From Marinobacter confluentis (lineage in GTDB: Bacteria > Pseudomonadota > Gammaproteobacteria > Pseudomonadales > Oleiphilaceae), in contig NZ_SRPF01000004.1 in assembly GCF_004785685.1 (NCBI RefSeq), positions 302,729 through 366,728 of the forward strand: a stretch of 64,000 nt of DNA. The letters are read 5' to 3'. Positions 27,483 through 36,637 of this stretch are shown piece by piece (position 1 is the first letter of the stretch; the number at the start of each line of letters is the position of its first letter). The position numbers and the translations under genes were made by a program. The notes under the pieces are model-generated. The model saw only the letters and a program-made list of their open reading frames with translations. It did no database searches and had not been told where the DNA came from.

Positions 27483-28388
27483 ATGTCAGGAAGAACCGTC
27501 AACAGTGCAATTCTGCTACTGGTCATTGGTAATGCGATGGCCATTATTTCTGATGTGTTTATCAAGCTGATGGAGCCAGGCGCGCCGATATTCCAGTTTG
27601 CTTTTGTTCGCTGCGTCATCACCCTGTTGCTACTGCTGCCCCTGGCAGGCCAGCTCAACCGTAAACACCTTTTTACCGGCTTCAAGATCCACGCCGTGCG
27701 TTCACACGTTCATCTGGCTGGTTTGCTTTGCATGGTCGTAGCGCTGGGCAACTTGCCATTGGCTACCGCCAATGCTGTGTTCTACGCCGCACCTATCCTG
27801 GTCATGGTGCTGTCTACCATTGTATTCCGGGAAAAACTCACGCTCCTGAGCGTGTTTGCGGTATTCAGCGGCTTCGCCGGCATTGTTGTGATCCTCCGCC
27901 CGGTGGAATTCAACTGGGCGGCCATCGCAGCACTGGCAGCCGCCCTGACCCTGGCCATCAACGCAGTCATGGTGCGCAAGCTGCCAAAAGAACAGACCAC
28001 CGTGCACAAACTGTTGCTGAACTACCTACTGATCATCCCCGCCGCCGGTGCGCTGGCCATCTGGGAAGGCGCCGAGTGGGACAGCGGCATCCTGATCAGT
28101 GCCGGCGGCTCGGCTCTGTTTATCCTGGGGTATAACATCACCGTGCTATTGGCCTACAAACAGGTGGATGCCAACCAGGTCACCAGCGCTGAATACACCG
28201 GCCTGATCTGGGCGGTTGCTATTGGCTGGATCTGGTTTGCGGAAGTGCCGGACCTGTGGTTCCTGGCTGGCAGTACCATGATCGTGGTGCCTTTGATACT
28301 TATCGGCCTCAGTCACCGGCGCCGCTTGCAGGCGCCGGCCAGGGGCTTTAACGGGTCGGATCAGCGGGACAGGTCAATCATGATCTGA
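27483..28388 (+). CDS. EamA/DMT-family permease
   Basis: 301 residues, ten helices in two EamA repeats. FAFVRCVITLLLLLPLAGQL and LATANAVFYAAPILVMVLST in the first half and AYKQVDANQVTSAEYTGLIWAV in the second are typical of drug/metabolite exporters of the RarD/YdcZ type. TTAGGAGGTAAAAC is a near-perfect ribosome site, implying strong translation. The last 28 bases overlap the His-rich gene on the other strand. Likely controlled by the divergent LysR protein; substrate unknown. Confidence 0.88.
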   Translation: MSGRTVNSAILLLVIGNAMAIISDVFIKLMEPGAPIFQFAFVRCVITLLLLLPLAGQLNRKHLFTGFKIHAVRSHVHLAGLLCMVVALGNLPLATANAVFYAAPILVMVLSTIVFREKLTLLSVFAVFSGFAGIVVILRPVEFNWAAIAALAAALTLAINAVMVRKLPKEQTTVHKLLLNYLLIIPAAGALAIWEGAEWDSGILISAGGSALFILGYNITVLLAYKQVDANQVTSAEYTGLIWAVAIGWIWFAEVPDLWFLAGSTMIVVPLILIGLSHRRRLQAPARGFNGSDQRDRSIMI

Positions 28389-28822
28389 CCGCTGCTGATG
28401 GAAGGGCCACCGTCTGAACCCAGCACGCCGTTGTAGCGAAAGCGGTAACGGTAGCCGTCATCATGATCACGGTAGTGACGGTGCTTGTACCAATGGTGTT
28501 TGTCCCATTGGCGCTTGTGGCCATGATAGCGATGCTTTCGATGGTGCCATTTGTCCTTTTTCCAGCTGCGCTTCCAGTGCTTGTCACCACCATGGTGGTC
28601 CCGCCAGCCGTGGCCTTTGCGATCATGCCCGCGGTTTTTATAGCCGCCACGGTAATGGTCATCATGGTACCGCGATGTCAGGAACTTTTTATGATGGGGG
28701 CCGTCCCGGTCCGCGCCACCAACCTTGGTGAAAGTGCCCTGACGATAGTCGGATTCGGCGATTGCCGGTGTCGCGCCCAACAGGAACGCCAGTATAAAAC
28801 TGCCTATCAGAAACTGTTTCAT
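28361..28822 (-). CDS. Secreted His/Lys/Arg-rich protein
   Basis: 153 residues from ATG 28822. A signal peptide (MKQFLIGSFILAFLLGATPAI, cleavage after IAES or nearby) is followed by a strongly basic, low-complexity central region full of HH, HxH, RDH and KHR, then a short hydrophilic end (GGPSISSGQIMIDL). The composition suggests metal or polyanion binding in the periplasm or outside the cell. No named domain recognised. The final 28 bases overlap the DMT permease gene tail to tail. A long interrupted palindrome precedes it. Confidence 0.75.
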   Translation of the reverse strand: MKQFLIGSFILAFLLGATPAIAESDYRQGTFTKVGGADRDGPHHKKFLTSRYHDDHYRGGYKNRGHDRKGHGWRDHHGGDKHWKRSWKKDKWHHRKHRYHGHKRQWDKHHWYKHRHYRDHDDGYRYRFRYNGVLGSDGGPSISSGQIMIDLSR

Positions 28823-28860
28823 GATTTTGCTCCCGATCTTTACGGGTTCTGTCAAACCCG

Positions 28861-28906
28861 CTGAAATCACACTGGCAGGTGGTTCACCTGTGTGCCTTGA
28901 TTTCAG
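28861..28906. promoter_or_regulatory. Two-part inverted repeat upstream of the His-rich gene
   Basis: Outer arms CTGAAATCA / TGATTTCAG and inner arms CAGGTG / CACCTG, separated by short internal loops and a GTT tip, form a 46-base two-tier hairpin 39-84 bases before the start of the His-rich gene. It may be an operator or a structured leader. Confidence 0.55.
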
Positions 28907-29018
28907 AATACGGAATCACAGCGGGATGTCAGCGCTGGCAGGCCAGCTTTGCAGTTCCTTTACACATCAAGGGTAAGGCTTGACAGAAACCGTGCTGACA
29001 GGACGTTGAAAAGGCGCC

Positions 29019-29573
29019 TTATCGCAGGTGAGATTCTATTTCGAGGACATGGGAATCCTCATCGCCCAGGCTGCGCAGGGCTTCCGCGAGATTCAGAAGG
29101 TAATCCCGGTTAGGGCCACTGGGGCCGGATGACCGGGCAATCTGCTGCGCGATATCGGCCGCCGGTGCCGGCCCCAGGAAGGCCGCATTGTCTTCAGTGG
29201 CGATGTAGACCAATCCGTCTTCAACACTGCCGTCGTCGAACGTCATTGGCGTGGTGAAGCGCAGATAGCCATTTTTCTCTCTGACATCCAGGTGTTCAAA
29301 AACGTCCGGGGACACACGATACGCCATTCCCTTGCAACGCACTCCCGGTTGCTGAATCAGCGTCACCACCCGGCCGGGCGCTTCCGGGGTACCACGATGA
29401 TCGTGGGAGCCCTGCCAGAAACGTCTCGCCCACCCTTCGATGGTCGCCGGGCGCTTTTCGAGGAAGGGGAAATCCACTTTGTAGATCAGGGAGCCATAGC
29501 CGAACAACCAGACGGAGGAGATGCCATCGAATTGCTGGCGACTGCGGTTCTGTTCCACGGTATCAAATGACAT
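29019..29573 (-). CDS. chaC: Gamma-glutamylcyclotransferase, ChaC family
   Basis: 184 residues of the ChaC family, which degrades glutathione to 5-oxoproline and cysteinylglycine. VWLFGYGSLIYK holds the substrate-binding YGSL loop; the catalytic Glu is in LDVREKNGY; ARRFWQGSHDHRGTPEAPGRVVTL is the long family signature. The C-terminus includes SGPSGPNRDYLLNLAEAL, typical of bacterial ChaC. Third in a likely rluF-marC-chaC transcript (55 bases after the MarC gene). Confidence 0.93.
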   Translation of the reverse strand: MSFDTVEQNRSRQQFDGISSVWLFGYGSLIYKVDFPFLEKRPATIEGWARRFWQGSHDHRGTPEAPGRVVTLIQQPGVRCKGMAYRVSPDVFEHLDVREKNGYLRFTTPMTFDDGSVEDGLVYIATEDNAAFLGPAPAADIAQQIARSSGPSGPNRDYLLNLAEALRSLGDEDSHVLEIESHLR

Positions 29574-29628
29574 TTGTGCAGGGTTCCTTTGTCACTAAAG
29601 CTGGCCTTATCGAGGCTGGCTGGAATCA

Positions 29629-30261
29629 TCAGGCAGCAGACGTGGAAGCGATAAATCCGGCAATCCCCGTCAGCACCATTTCCGCGGCCATGGCAGAGAG
29701 TATAAGCCCGCTGACTTTCGACAGAATGTTCAGCCCGGTATTACCCAGGGCCGTTTCCAGGTAACCGGACAGGTGAAGCAGCATCGCCATGATAAACAGC
29801 GCCGAAACCAGCCCCAGTAGACCTCCGGCGACTTCAGGCACACTGTTCAATTCAGCACCGTAGACCAGTATAGCGCCGATGGTCGCCGGGCCGATCATCA
29901 CCGGTATGGCCAGGGGCACCACGGCAATGTCGTCACGGTCCTCATCCGGCAGCCCGGTGGCGTGGCTGCGGGTTCCGTTAGTGACCAGGCTGATGGCGGT
30001 CAGGAACAGAAGGCTGCCGGCGCCAATCCGGAACGAATTCAGGGTGATACCGATAGCGCTGAACAATAGCGGGCCGACGAAAAACAGAACCAGCCCCAGA
30101 ATCAGCGCCGATACGGAGGAGCGCCGGATGATCGAACGTTTTTCAGCGACCGGCAGCCCGCGGGTCAGCGCCAGAAACATGGTCACCACAAAGAACGGGG
30201 CCAGCAGGAACACGAAACGTATGGAACTGCTGACAAACGTACTGAAAAACACTTCAAACAT
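29629..30261 (-). CDS. MarC-family integral membrane protein
   Basis: 210 residues with six hydrophobic helices in two halves, as in the MarC/YhgN/SnatA family. LLAPFFVVTMFLALTRG and VPLAIPVMIGPATIGAILVYG are the conserved blocks, the second containing the IPxxxGPxT motif. Some relatives export amino acids; most are uncharacterised, and MarC itself is not an antibiotic pump as once believed. Begins 17 bases after rluF on the same strand. Confidence 0.9.
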   Translation of the reverse strand: MFEVFFSTFVSSSIRFVFLLAPFFVVTMFLALTRGLPVAEKRSIIRRSSVSALILGLVLFFVGPLLFSAIGITLNSFRIGAGSLLFLTAISLVTNGTRSHATGLPDEDRDDIAVVPLAIPVMIGPATIGAILVYGAELNSVPEVAGGLLGLVSALFIMAMLLHLSGYLETALGNTGLNILSKVSGLILSAMAAEMVLTGIAGFIASTSAA

Positions 30262-30278
30262 ACGGAAATAAACCTCTG

Positions 30279-31166
30279 CTAGCGTTTTACGCTGGGCTTA
30301 CGGGGCTTTCGGGTTTTGCGAGCCCCAACAGGCCGGGCAGGCTTTCCCGATCGGGGCGGTTTGCCCGGCGGTTTACCCGATTTTCGAGCCGGTTTTTTCC
30401 CCGCAGGCTTTTTCGTTTCGCTGCGGATATCCGGGCTAACCTCCGATGACGAGTCCTTGATCCTATCAAACAGGGTTTTCAGCTCCGCCTTACCCAGATC
30501 CCGCCATTGTCCGACCGGCAGCCCTTTCAGACTCACGTTCATGATTCGCACCCGCTCCAGCTTCTTCACTTCAAAGCCGAAAAATTCGCACATGCGGCGA
30601 ATCTGGCGGTTCAGGCCCTGGACCAGGATGATGCGGAACACGAATTTGGAGACTTTTTCGACCTGGCAGGGTTTGGTCACCGTACCCAGAATCGGCACGC
30701 CAGAACCCATGCCTTTGACGAATTCGGCGGTCACCGGGCGGTCGACGGTCACCAGGTATTCTTTCTCGTGATTATTCCCCGCCCGCAGGATCTTGTTGAC
30801 CAGATCGCCGTCGCTGGTCATGAAAATCAGGCCCTGGGAGTCCTTGTCCAGCCGGCCAATGGGAAAAATCCGCTCGCTGTGCCCCACGAAATCCTGGATA
30901 TTGCGGCGCTCGGCGGGATCAGTGGTGCTGACCACACCCACCGGCTTGTTGAGGGCGATAAATACCAGGTCGCGCTTGTCACGAGGCTGCACCTTGCGTC
31001 CGCCGACCGTGACCTTGTCGCCGTCAAAGACCTGATCACCCACCTGGGCATTTTTTCCGTTGATGGTCACCTGCCCGTTCTCGATGAAACGATCCGCCTC
31101 GCGCCGTGAACAGATACCGCTCTCGCTGATGTATTTGTTAAGGCGGGTGGAGGCTCTGTCGGACAT
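30279..31166 (-). CDS. rluF: 23S rRNA pseudouridine synthase RluF
   Basis: 295 residues. N-terminal S4 RNA-binding domain ([23 protein letters not shown]), then the RsuA/RluB/E/F catalytic domain with [10 protein letters not shown] containing the nucleophilic Asp, and [18 protein letters not shown] typical of RluF, which modifies U2604 and U2605. After about residue 235 a Lys/Arg/Pro/Gly-rich tail ([19 protein letters not shown]) of about 50 residues follows, probably a flexible RNA-binding extension. First gene of the rluF-marC-chaC group. Confidence 0.93.
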   Translation of the reverse strand: MSDRASTRLNKYISESGICSRREADRFIENGQVTINGKNAQVGDQVFDGDKVTVGGRKVQPRDKRDLVFIALNKPVGVVSTTDPAERRNIQDFVGHSERIFPIGRLDKDSQGLIFMTSDGDLVNKILRAGNNHEKEYLVTVDRPVTAEFVKGMGSGVPILGTVTKPCQVEKVSKFVFRIILVQGLNRQIRRMCEFFGFEVKKLERVRIMNVSLKGLPVGQWRDLGKAELKTLFDRIKDSSSEVSPDIRSETKKPAGKKPARKSGKPPGKPPRSGKPARPVGARKTRKPRKPSVKR

Positions 31167-31200
31167 GGATTCCCTGCGAATCGGAAAAGGCTTGGCGGGT

Positions 31201-32043
31201 TTAGCGGATAGCGCTGACGAACACCCAGTTGGTGCCTACGTTATCACAAACAATGATGTCGGCATTGATGACCGTGCACAGGGACAGGTCCCGGGGCAGT
31301 TCGTCGTGGTAACGAGCCTTCACGCCGAGGGTTTTCTTGTCCTGCTTCAGCAGGGTGAAGGTCTGCTCCATGCGCCGGGCAAAATCCACACCGGCGTCTT
31401 CCAGGGTATGAAAGGCGTTGTGGAAGGCGGTGAAGCTCATGGTGTTGGCACCCAGGCCGAGATCTACCATCTTGGGGATGTACTGGTCATAGGCATCAGA
31501 CAGATATTGCCGGACGGTTTCTTCATTGTTGCGATTGCCCTGGAAAGAGCTCAGCCCCAGACGGTTCTCCGGTGCCAGAACCCCCTCTTTCAGCTGACTG
31601 TTGGGCAGGTTTGCCGCCAGGTCAAATCGGCCATGTGGGCAGGTGATTCGCTGGTTCTCAAGGCGACAATCGGCCAGGCGCCCCCTGGGCTGAGGCTCGG
31701 GTTGAGAATCACGGTCAGGATCGTTACGTTCAGAAGATGCCGGTTCTGGCGCTGCCTGTTGCTGTTGAGGCTGTGTAGACGTGCCGCTGACTTCCGGCAC
31801 CTCAAGCCCCAAGCGCTGCGCGGGGCGGCGAAGCAGCAGCGCCTGAACGCTGGGGTCGTTACGCCTGAAATCCGTGGGCGACGGAAGCCCAGCACCGCCG
31901 CCCTCTTCAATTACCTGGCAGTAAAGCCTCTCCAGATCGGATCCTGCAGCTTGCATGCAGGCATCATCCGCCGCGAGTGCAGGGTGAGCAGCGCCAGCGG
32001 TTAATGCGCACAGCAATAGAAAAGGCGCGCGTCTAGTCATCAT
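31201..32043 (-). CDS. Secreted protein of unknown function
   Basis: About 280 residues with a signal peptide (cleavage after HPALA). Cys pairs ([50 protein letters not shown]) suggest two or three disulfides. A Gln/Pro/Glu-rich linker (about residues 95-125) divides a short N-terminal part from the C-terminal domain containing [28 protein letters not shown]. The start overlaps the TetR gene's 3' end by about 11 bases, indicating cotranscription. No named family recognised; periplasmic. Confidence 0.75.
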   Translation of the reverse strand: MMTRRAPFLLLCALTAGAAHPALAADDACMQAAGSDLERLYCQVIEEGGGAGLPSPTDFRRNDPSVQALLLRRPAQRLGLEVPEVSGTSTQPQQQQAAPEPASSERNDPDRDSQPEPQPRGRLADCRLENQRITCPHGRFDLAANLPNSQLKEGVLAPENRLGLSSFQGNRNNEETVRQYLSDAYDQYIPKMVDLGLGANTMSFTAFHNAFHTLEDAGVDFARRMEQTFTLLKQDKKTLGVKARYHDELPRDLSLCTVINADIIVCDNVGTNWVFVSAIR

Positions 32044-32635
32044 CCCGCTGCCCAAGCGCCACCCGTGCCATCAGATCTTCCACCCGGCGAATGGTTTCGG
32101 CATCGCCCTTCTTGCCCGTTAGAACCACCTGGGAACCAATGGTGGCTACATACATCAGCAGGGACAGGTCGCGAATTCGCTGTGGGTCCTGGCTCAAGCG
32201 CTGGTAAAGCTCGCAGTTCTGATCAATCCGCGCTTCGTCGACCTGGTTGACCAGATCAGCTGCATAGTCATTGCGGCGGGCGAAATCCCGTACTGCCAGT
32301 TCCACCTGCAGCCGACGAATGTTGCGGGACGCATCCGTCAACAGCAATTCCAGAATCTGCCGCAGCTCGGTTTCTACGTCACCGCCCCTGGGCTTCCAGT
32401 ACTGCAGTTCATGAAGGCGGCGATCCCGCCAGCGGTTCAGGAAGCTGACTACCAGGTCCTCATGGTCCTTGAAATGCCAGTAGAAACTGCCGCGGGTCAC
32501 CCCCAGCTTTTTCGACAGGGTCAGCACCCGCAGATTGCCAAAACCGCCGGCGGCCACTTCACCAGCAGCGGCGTCCAGCCAGTCATCACGTGTGAGCTGG
32601 CTTTTGTCTCTCGCTGGCTGCTTGGTGTTTGTCAT
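32033..32635 (-). CDS. TetR-family transcriptional regulator
   Basis: 200 residues. The N-terminal DNA-binding part has DDWLDAAAGEVAAGGFGNLRVLTL and KLGVTRGSFYWHFKDHEDLV, the TetR helix-turn-helix. The C-terminal domain would bind a ligand, plausibly an acyl-CoA given its neighbours. It is divergent from the fatty-acid oxidation gene at 32855, whose promoter holds two matching palindromes, so it is the likely repressor of the beta-oxidation pair. Confidence 0.9.
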   Translation of the reverse strand: MTNTKQPARDKSQLTRDDWLDAAAGEVAAGGFGNLRVLTLSKKLGVTRGSFYWHFKDHEDLVVSFLNRWRDRRLHELQYWKPRGGDVETELRQILELLLTDASRNIRRLQVELAVRDFARRNDYAADLVNQVDEARIDQNCELYQRLSQDPQRIRDLSLLMYVATIGSQVVLTGKKGDAETIRRVEDLMARVALGQRDDD

Positions 32636-32737
32636 GAATCACGTACTTCCTGAAGCGGTCGGGTTGGTGCCTTTTTCCGTGGCTGTTCCGGGTCTGAAAG
32701 AAGCGCCATCTTACCAGACGACCGCCTTTCAAAACCG

Positions 32738-32791
32738 TTGACGGTGCACAGAACATACATTAGTGTATGGACCAACAATACACCAGTGTAT
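32738..32791 (+). promoter_or_regulatory. Promoter with two TetR-type operators upstream of the beta-oxidation genes
   Basis: TTGACG (32738-32743) is a -35-like box. CATACA-TTAG-TGTATG (32754-32769) overlaps the expected -10 region, and a second copy ATACA-CCAG-TGTAT (32778-32791) follows with centres 23 bp apart, about two helix turns. This geometry suits two TetR dimers on one face of the DNA. Promoter assignment is inference; the repeats are plainly visible. Confidence 0.8.
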
Positions 32792-32854
32792 GGAGATTTC
32801 AACACAGGTCTCCATACCACCGATCAACCCGATTCCAGATCAGGGAGCTGCCCA

Positions 32855-34951
32855 ATGAGTACCGCCCACTACGACGTCAACGGCAACATCGCCGTTATCC
32901 GACTCGACAACCCGCCGGTCAACGGCCTTGGCCTGGAACTGCGCCGGGGCATTGTTAACGGCATCCAGAAAGCCGAAGCCGATGACGCCGTCAAAGCCGT
33001 TGTACTGATCGGTTCCGACCGTGCCTTCTCCGGCGGAGCCGACATCAGCGAATTCGGCACCGACAAGGCCATGGCCGAGCCGATCCTGACCACCGTGATC
33101 AACTATGTGGAAAGCAGCCGCAAGCCGGTGATCGCGGCTATAAGCGGTGCCTGCATGGGCGGCGGTCTGGAACTGGCCCTTGGCTGCCACTACCGCATTG
33201 CCAAGCCGGACGCGCAGATCGCCCTGCCGGAAGTGAAACTGGGCTTGCTACCCGGTGCCGGTGGTACCCAGCGCCTACCGCGCGTGATCGGTGCCGAGCA
33301 CGCGGTCAACATGATCGTCTCCGGCAGCGTTGTGCCCGCCAAGCAGTTCAAGGGCAGCGCGCTGTTTGACGAGATCGTCGACGGCGAACTGTTGGACGCC
33401 GCCATCGCCTACGCCACCAAGGTTGTCAGCGAAAACCTGCCGCTGAAAAAAGTGCGTGACCTGAAAGCCAAGCACCCGAATCCGGAAGGCTTCTTCATGT
33501 TCACCCAGAACACCGTCGGCGCCATGGCCAAGAACTACCCGGCCCCGCTGAAGTGTGTTGAAGCCGTGAAGGCAGCGGTAACCATGCCGTTTGACAAAGG
33601 CATGGAAGTGGAGCGCGAAGCGTTTGTTAATCTGATGCAGACCCCGGAATCCCGAGCCCTGCGCCACGCGTTTTTCTCCGAGCGCCTGACCAGCAAGATT
33701 GCTGACGTGCCCTCCGATACGCCGGTTCGCGACATCAAGACCGTCGGCGTGATTGGCGGCGGCACCATGGGTACCGGCATCAGTATCAACTTCCTCAACG
33801 CCGGTATCCCGGTGACGATTGTCGAGATGAAGCAGGAAGGCCTGGACCGGGGTGTTGAAGCCATTCGCAAAGTCTACGAAGGCCGGGTGAAGAAAGGCCG
33901 CATGAGCGAGGACGACGCCAAGGCCAAAATGGCACTGCTCACTCCTTCTCTGAGCTATGACGACCTGAGCAACGTGGACCTGGTGATCGAGGCCGTGTTC
34001 GAGGAAATGGGCGTCAAACAGTCCGTATTCGAGAAGCTGGACGAGGTGTGCAAGCCCGGCGCCATCCTGGCTTCCAACACCTCCACTCTGGACCTGAACA
34101 AGATCGCCAGCTTCACCAAGCGCCCGGAAGACGTGATCGGCCTGCACTTCTTCAGCCCCGCCAACATCATGAAGCTGCTGGAAGTCGTTCGCGGTGACAA
34201 GACCGCCAAGGACGTACTGGCAACCGCCATGAAACTGGCCAAGGCGATCAAGAAGACCGCTGTGGTCTCCGGCGTCTGTGACGGCTTCATCGGCAACCGC
34301 ATGATCAACCAGTACCAGCGAGAAGCCCTGCTGATGCTGGAAGAAGGCGCCAGCGTGCAGCAGATCGACAAGGCCATTGAGAAGTTCGGCTTTGCCATGG
34401 GCCCGCTGCGCATGGCCGACCTGGCCGGCGGCGACATCGGCTGGGCCATCCGCAAACGCCAGTATGAAGAAAACCCGAACATGGTGAAGATGGTGCTCGC
34501 CGACCGCATCTGTGAAATGGGCCGCTACGGCCAGAAAACCGGCGCCGGTTTCTACCGTTACGAGCCGGGTAACCGCAACGCCCTGCACGACCCGGAAGTG
34601 GACAAGGTGGTGGACGAAGTCCGCGCCGAGCTGGGCATTACCCCGCGCAAGATCAGCAACCAGGAAATCCTTGAGCGCTGTGTGTATGCGCTGGTCAACG
34701 AAGGCGCGCAGATTCTGGACGAAGGCATCGCCCAGCGCGCGTCCGACATCGACATGGTGTACCTGACCGGTTACGGCTTCCCCGTGTTCCGCGGCGGCCC
34801 CATGCATTACGCCGAAGAAGTCGGGCTGCCCAACGTGGTTCGCGCCATGCAGGCCTTTACCGAAGATCGCCACACCCAGCCAGGTTTCTGGGAGCCCGCA
34901 GCGCTGCTGGCCAAGCGCGCTGAGGAAGGCAAGGGTTTCGATAGCAAATAA
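32855..34951 (+). CDS. Enoyl-CoA hydratase / 3-hydroxyacyl-CoA dehydrogenase
   Basis: 698-residue bifunctional beta-oxidation enzyme. N-terminal crotonase domain: [11 protein letters not shown] and [18 protein letters not shown] form the oxyanion hole, with catalytic glutamates in [20 protein letters not shown]-terminal dehydrogenase domain: [11 protein letters not shown] binds [15 protein letters not shown] and [16 protein letters not shown] surround the active site. Hydrates enoyl-CoA and oxidises the 3-hydroxyacyl-CoA. CAGGGAG lies upstream of ATG 32855; a longer frame to 32738 crosses the operators and was rejected. Followed by a thiolase, giving an alpha-beta pair like FadBA/FadJI. Confidence 0.93.
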   Translation: MSTAHYDVNGNIAVIRLDNPPVNGLGLELRRGIVNGIQKAEADDAVKAVVLIGSDRAFSGGADISEFGTDKAMAEPILTTVINYVESSRKPVIAAISGACMGGGLELALGCHYRIAKPDAQIALPEVKLGLLPGAGGTQRLPRVIGAEHAVNMIVSGSVVPAKQFKGSALFDEIVDGELLDAAIAYATKVVSENLPLKKVRDLKAKHPNPEGFFMFTQNTVGAMAKNYPAPLKCVEAVKAAVTMPFDKGMEVEREAFVNLMQTPESRALRHAFFSERLTSKIADVPSDTPVRDIKTVGVIGGGTMGTGISINFLNAGIPVTIVEMKQEGLDRGVEAIRKVYEGRVKKGRMSEDDAKAKMALLTPSLSYDDLSNVDLVIEAVFEEMGVKQSVFEKLDEVCKPGAILASNTSTLDLNKIASFTKRPEDVIGLHFFSPANIMKLLEVVRGDKTAKDVLATAMKLAKAIKKTAVVSGVCDGFIGNRMINQYQREALLMLEEGASVQQIDKAIEKFGFAMGPLRMADLAGGDIGWAIRKRQYEENPNMVKMVLADRICEMGRYGQKTGAGFYRYEPGNRNALHDPEVDKVVDEVRAELGITPRKISNQEILERCVYALVNEGAQILDEGIAQRASDIDMVYLTGYGFPVFRGGPMHYAEEVGLPNVVRAMQAFTEDRHTQPGFWEPAALLAKRAEEGKGFDSK

Positions 34952-34969
34952 CGGGTAAACCAATTAAAT

Positions 34970-34996
34970 CGGGGCGCCCTGATAGAAGGCGCTCCG
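34970..34996 (+). promoter_or_regulatory. Intercistronic hairpin between hydratase/dehydrogenase and thiolase
   Basis: CGGGGCGCC pairs with GGCGCTCCG around CTGATAGAA (one G-U). It sits 18 bases after the first gene and before the thiolase ribosome site, and may attenuate or stabilise part of the mRNA. Confidence 0.45.
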
Positions 34997-35014
34997 AGCT
35001 CAGGAGAATGAATT

Positions 35015-36196
35015 ATGTCCAATGATGTCGTCATCGTATCCACTGCCCGCACGCCCCTGGCCAAATCCTGGCGCGGCGGCCTGAACATGACCCACGGCGC
35101 TACCCTGGCTGGTCACGCCATCCAGCACGCGGTAGAGCGTTCCAAAGTCGACCCCAACGAAATCGAAGACGTACTGATGGGCTGCGCCCTGCCGGAAGGT
35201 TCCACCGGTAACGACGTCGCCCGTATGGGTGCGATTCGCGCGGGCCTGCCGGTATCCGTAGCAGGCGCTACCATCAACCGCTTCTGCTCGTCCGGACTGC
35301 AGGCCATCGCCATGGCGGCGCAGCACATTGCCGTTGACCGGGTACCGGTGATGGTCGCTGGTGGTGTTGAATCCATCTCCACCGTCCAGGCCAACGTGAA
35401 CCAGAACTACTTCATGGAACCCTGGCTGGCGAAGAACAAGCCGGAGCTCTACTGGTCCATGCTGGACACCGCTGAAACCGTCGCCAAGCGCTACGGCATC
35501 AAGAAAGAAGACATGGACGAATACGGCGTACGCAGCCAGAACCTGGCGGATCAGGCGCGTCAGGACGGCAAATTCGACGACGAAATCGTACCCATCACCA
35601 CCACCATGGGCGTGGCTGACAAGGCCACCGGCCAGCTGTCCAGCCAGGAAATCACCGTCAGCCAGGACGAAGGCATCCGCCCGGACACCAACCTGGAGGG
35701 CGTCAGCAAGATCCGCTCTGCCAAAGAAGGCGGTGTGGTTACCGCCGGCAACGCCAGTCAGTTCTCTGACGGCGCTTCTGCCTGCGTTCTGATGGACAGC
35801 AAAATCGCTGAACAGCGCAACGCCACTCCACTCGGCATCTTCCGTGGCTTTGCCGTTGCCGGTTGTGAGCCCGACGAAATGGGCATCGGCCCGGTCTTCG
35901 CGGTACCCAAGCTGTTGAAGCGTGCCGGCCTGACCGTCGACGACATCGGCCTGTGGGAACTCAACGAAGCTTTCGCCGTCCAGGTCCTCTACTGCCAGCG
36001 CAAACTGGGCATCCCGATGGACCGCCTGAACGTCAACGGCGGCGCCATCGCAGTCGGCCACCCATACGGCACCACCGGCTCGCGCCTGGTCGGCCACGCC
36101 CTGATCGAAGGCAAACGCCGCGGTGTTAAATACGTCGTCGTTACTATGTGCGTCGGTACCGGTATGGGGGCTGCCGGGTTGTTTGAGGTGGCCTAA
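35015..36196 (+). CDS. Acetyl-CoA acyltransferase (thiolase)
   Basis: 393-residue thiolase that cleaves 3-ketoacyl-CoA with CoA in the last step of beta-oxidation. [11 protein letters not shown] carries the acyl-accepting Cys, [16 protein letters not shown] the active-site His, and [13 protein letters not shown] the second Cys. CTCAGGAGAATGAATT precedes the ATG. Pairs with the upstream bifunctional enzyme, presumably as the beta subunit of a fatty-acid oxidation complex under the TetR operators. The gene is followed by two hairpin elements. Confidence 0.95.
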   Translation: MSNDVVIVSTARTPLAKSWRGGLNMTHGATLAGHAIQHAVERSKVDPNEIEDVLMGCALPEGSTGNDVARMGAIRAGLPVSVAGATINRFCSSGLQAIAMAAQHIAVDRVPVMVAGGVESISTVQANVNQNYFMEPWLAKNKPELYWSMLDTAETVAKRYGIKKEDMDEYGVRSQNLADQARQDGKFDDEIVPITTTMGVADKATGQLSSQEITVSQDEGIRPDTNLEGVSKIRSAKEGGVVTAGNASQFSDGASACVLMDSKIAEQRNATPLGIFRGFAVAGCEPDEMGIGPVFAVPKLLKRAGLTVDDIGLWELNEAFAVQVLYCQRKLGIPMDRLNVNGGAIAVGHPYGTTGSRLVGHALIEGKRRGVKYVVVTMCVGTGMGAAGLFEVA

Positions 36197-36229
36197 AGCT
36201 CTGTTTGCCTACTGCTTGGGTGGAGGCAC

Positions 36230-36334
36230 CTGTTGGGTAGGGGGCTCCAAAACGCGCTCCTTCGGCACGTCCATGTGACGCTCGAGCTCCGCCATCCATG
36301 GCTCCGCACGGTTTTGGAGCCCCCTACCCAACAG
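36230..36334 (-). repeat. Hairpin element copy 4
   Basis: Perfect 24-base arms at 36230-36253 and 36311-36334 (extending to 29 with two mismatches) around a 57-base core in minus orientation. Its core shares the CACATGGACGTG variant with copy 5, 100 bases away and inverted relative to it, yet the arms are unrelated. Confidence 0.94.
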
Positions 36335-36434
36335 CCGCCCATAGCTTAGTGCAATGGCCGACAGGTGCAGCGTTAGAACGCTGTGCCAAAACCGAGAAAC
36401 TGAATTTATTCAAGCAGGCACGAAAAGACTCGAA

Positions 36435-36547
36435 GCGCCAGCCAGATATCACCGTTCAAAACTGTGCGGAGCCAGGGATGGCGGAGCCCAAGCGTCACAT
36501 GGACGTGCCGAAGGAGCGTGTTTTGAACGGTGATATCTGGCCGGCGC
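36435..36547 (+). repeat. Hairpin element copy 5
   Basis: 28-base arms at 36435-36462 and 36520-36547, one mismatch, around a 57-base plus-orientation core with the CACATGGACGTG variant. The rest of the 36197-36637 spacer holds a GCAGCGTT-AG-AACGCTG hairpin near 36370 and GGCTCC/GGAGCC at 36589-36607, before the acyl-CoA dehydrogenase. No gene. Confidence 0.94.
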
Positions 36548-36637
36548 CGCTCTCAAACTTGAAGACGCGCTATCCCAAACTCATAGGCGGCTCCGAAACA
36601 AGGAGCCAAAAACCTCAGCCAACAGAAGAGGTGCTCC

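Noticed and set aside
33275..34963. 562-residue open frame on the minus strand opposite the beta-oxidation gene
   Set aside because: It is antisense to a clear hydratase/dehydrogenase, has no family motif, and arises from GC-rich codon bias.
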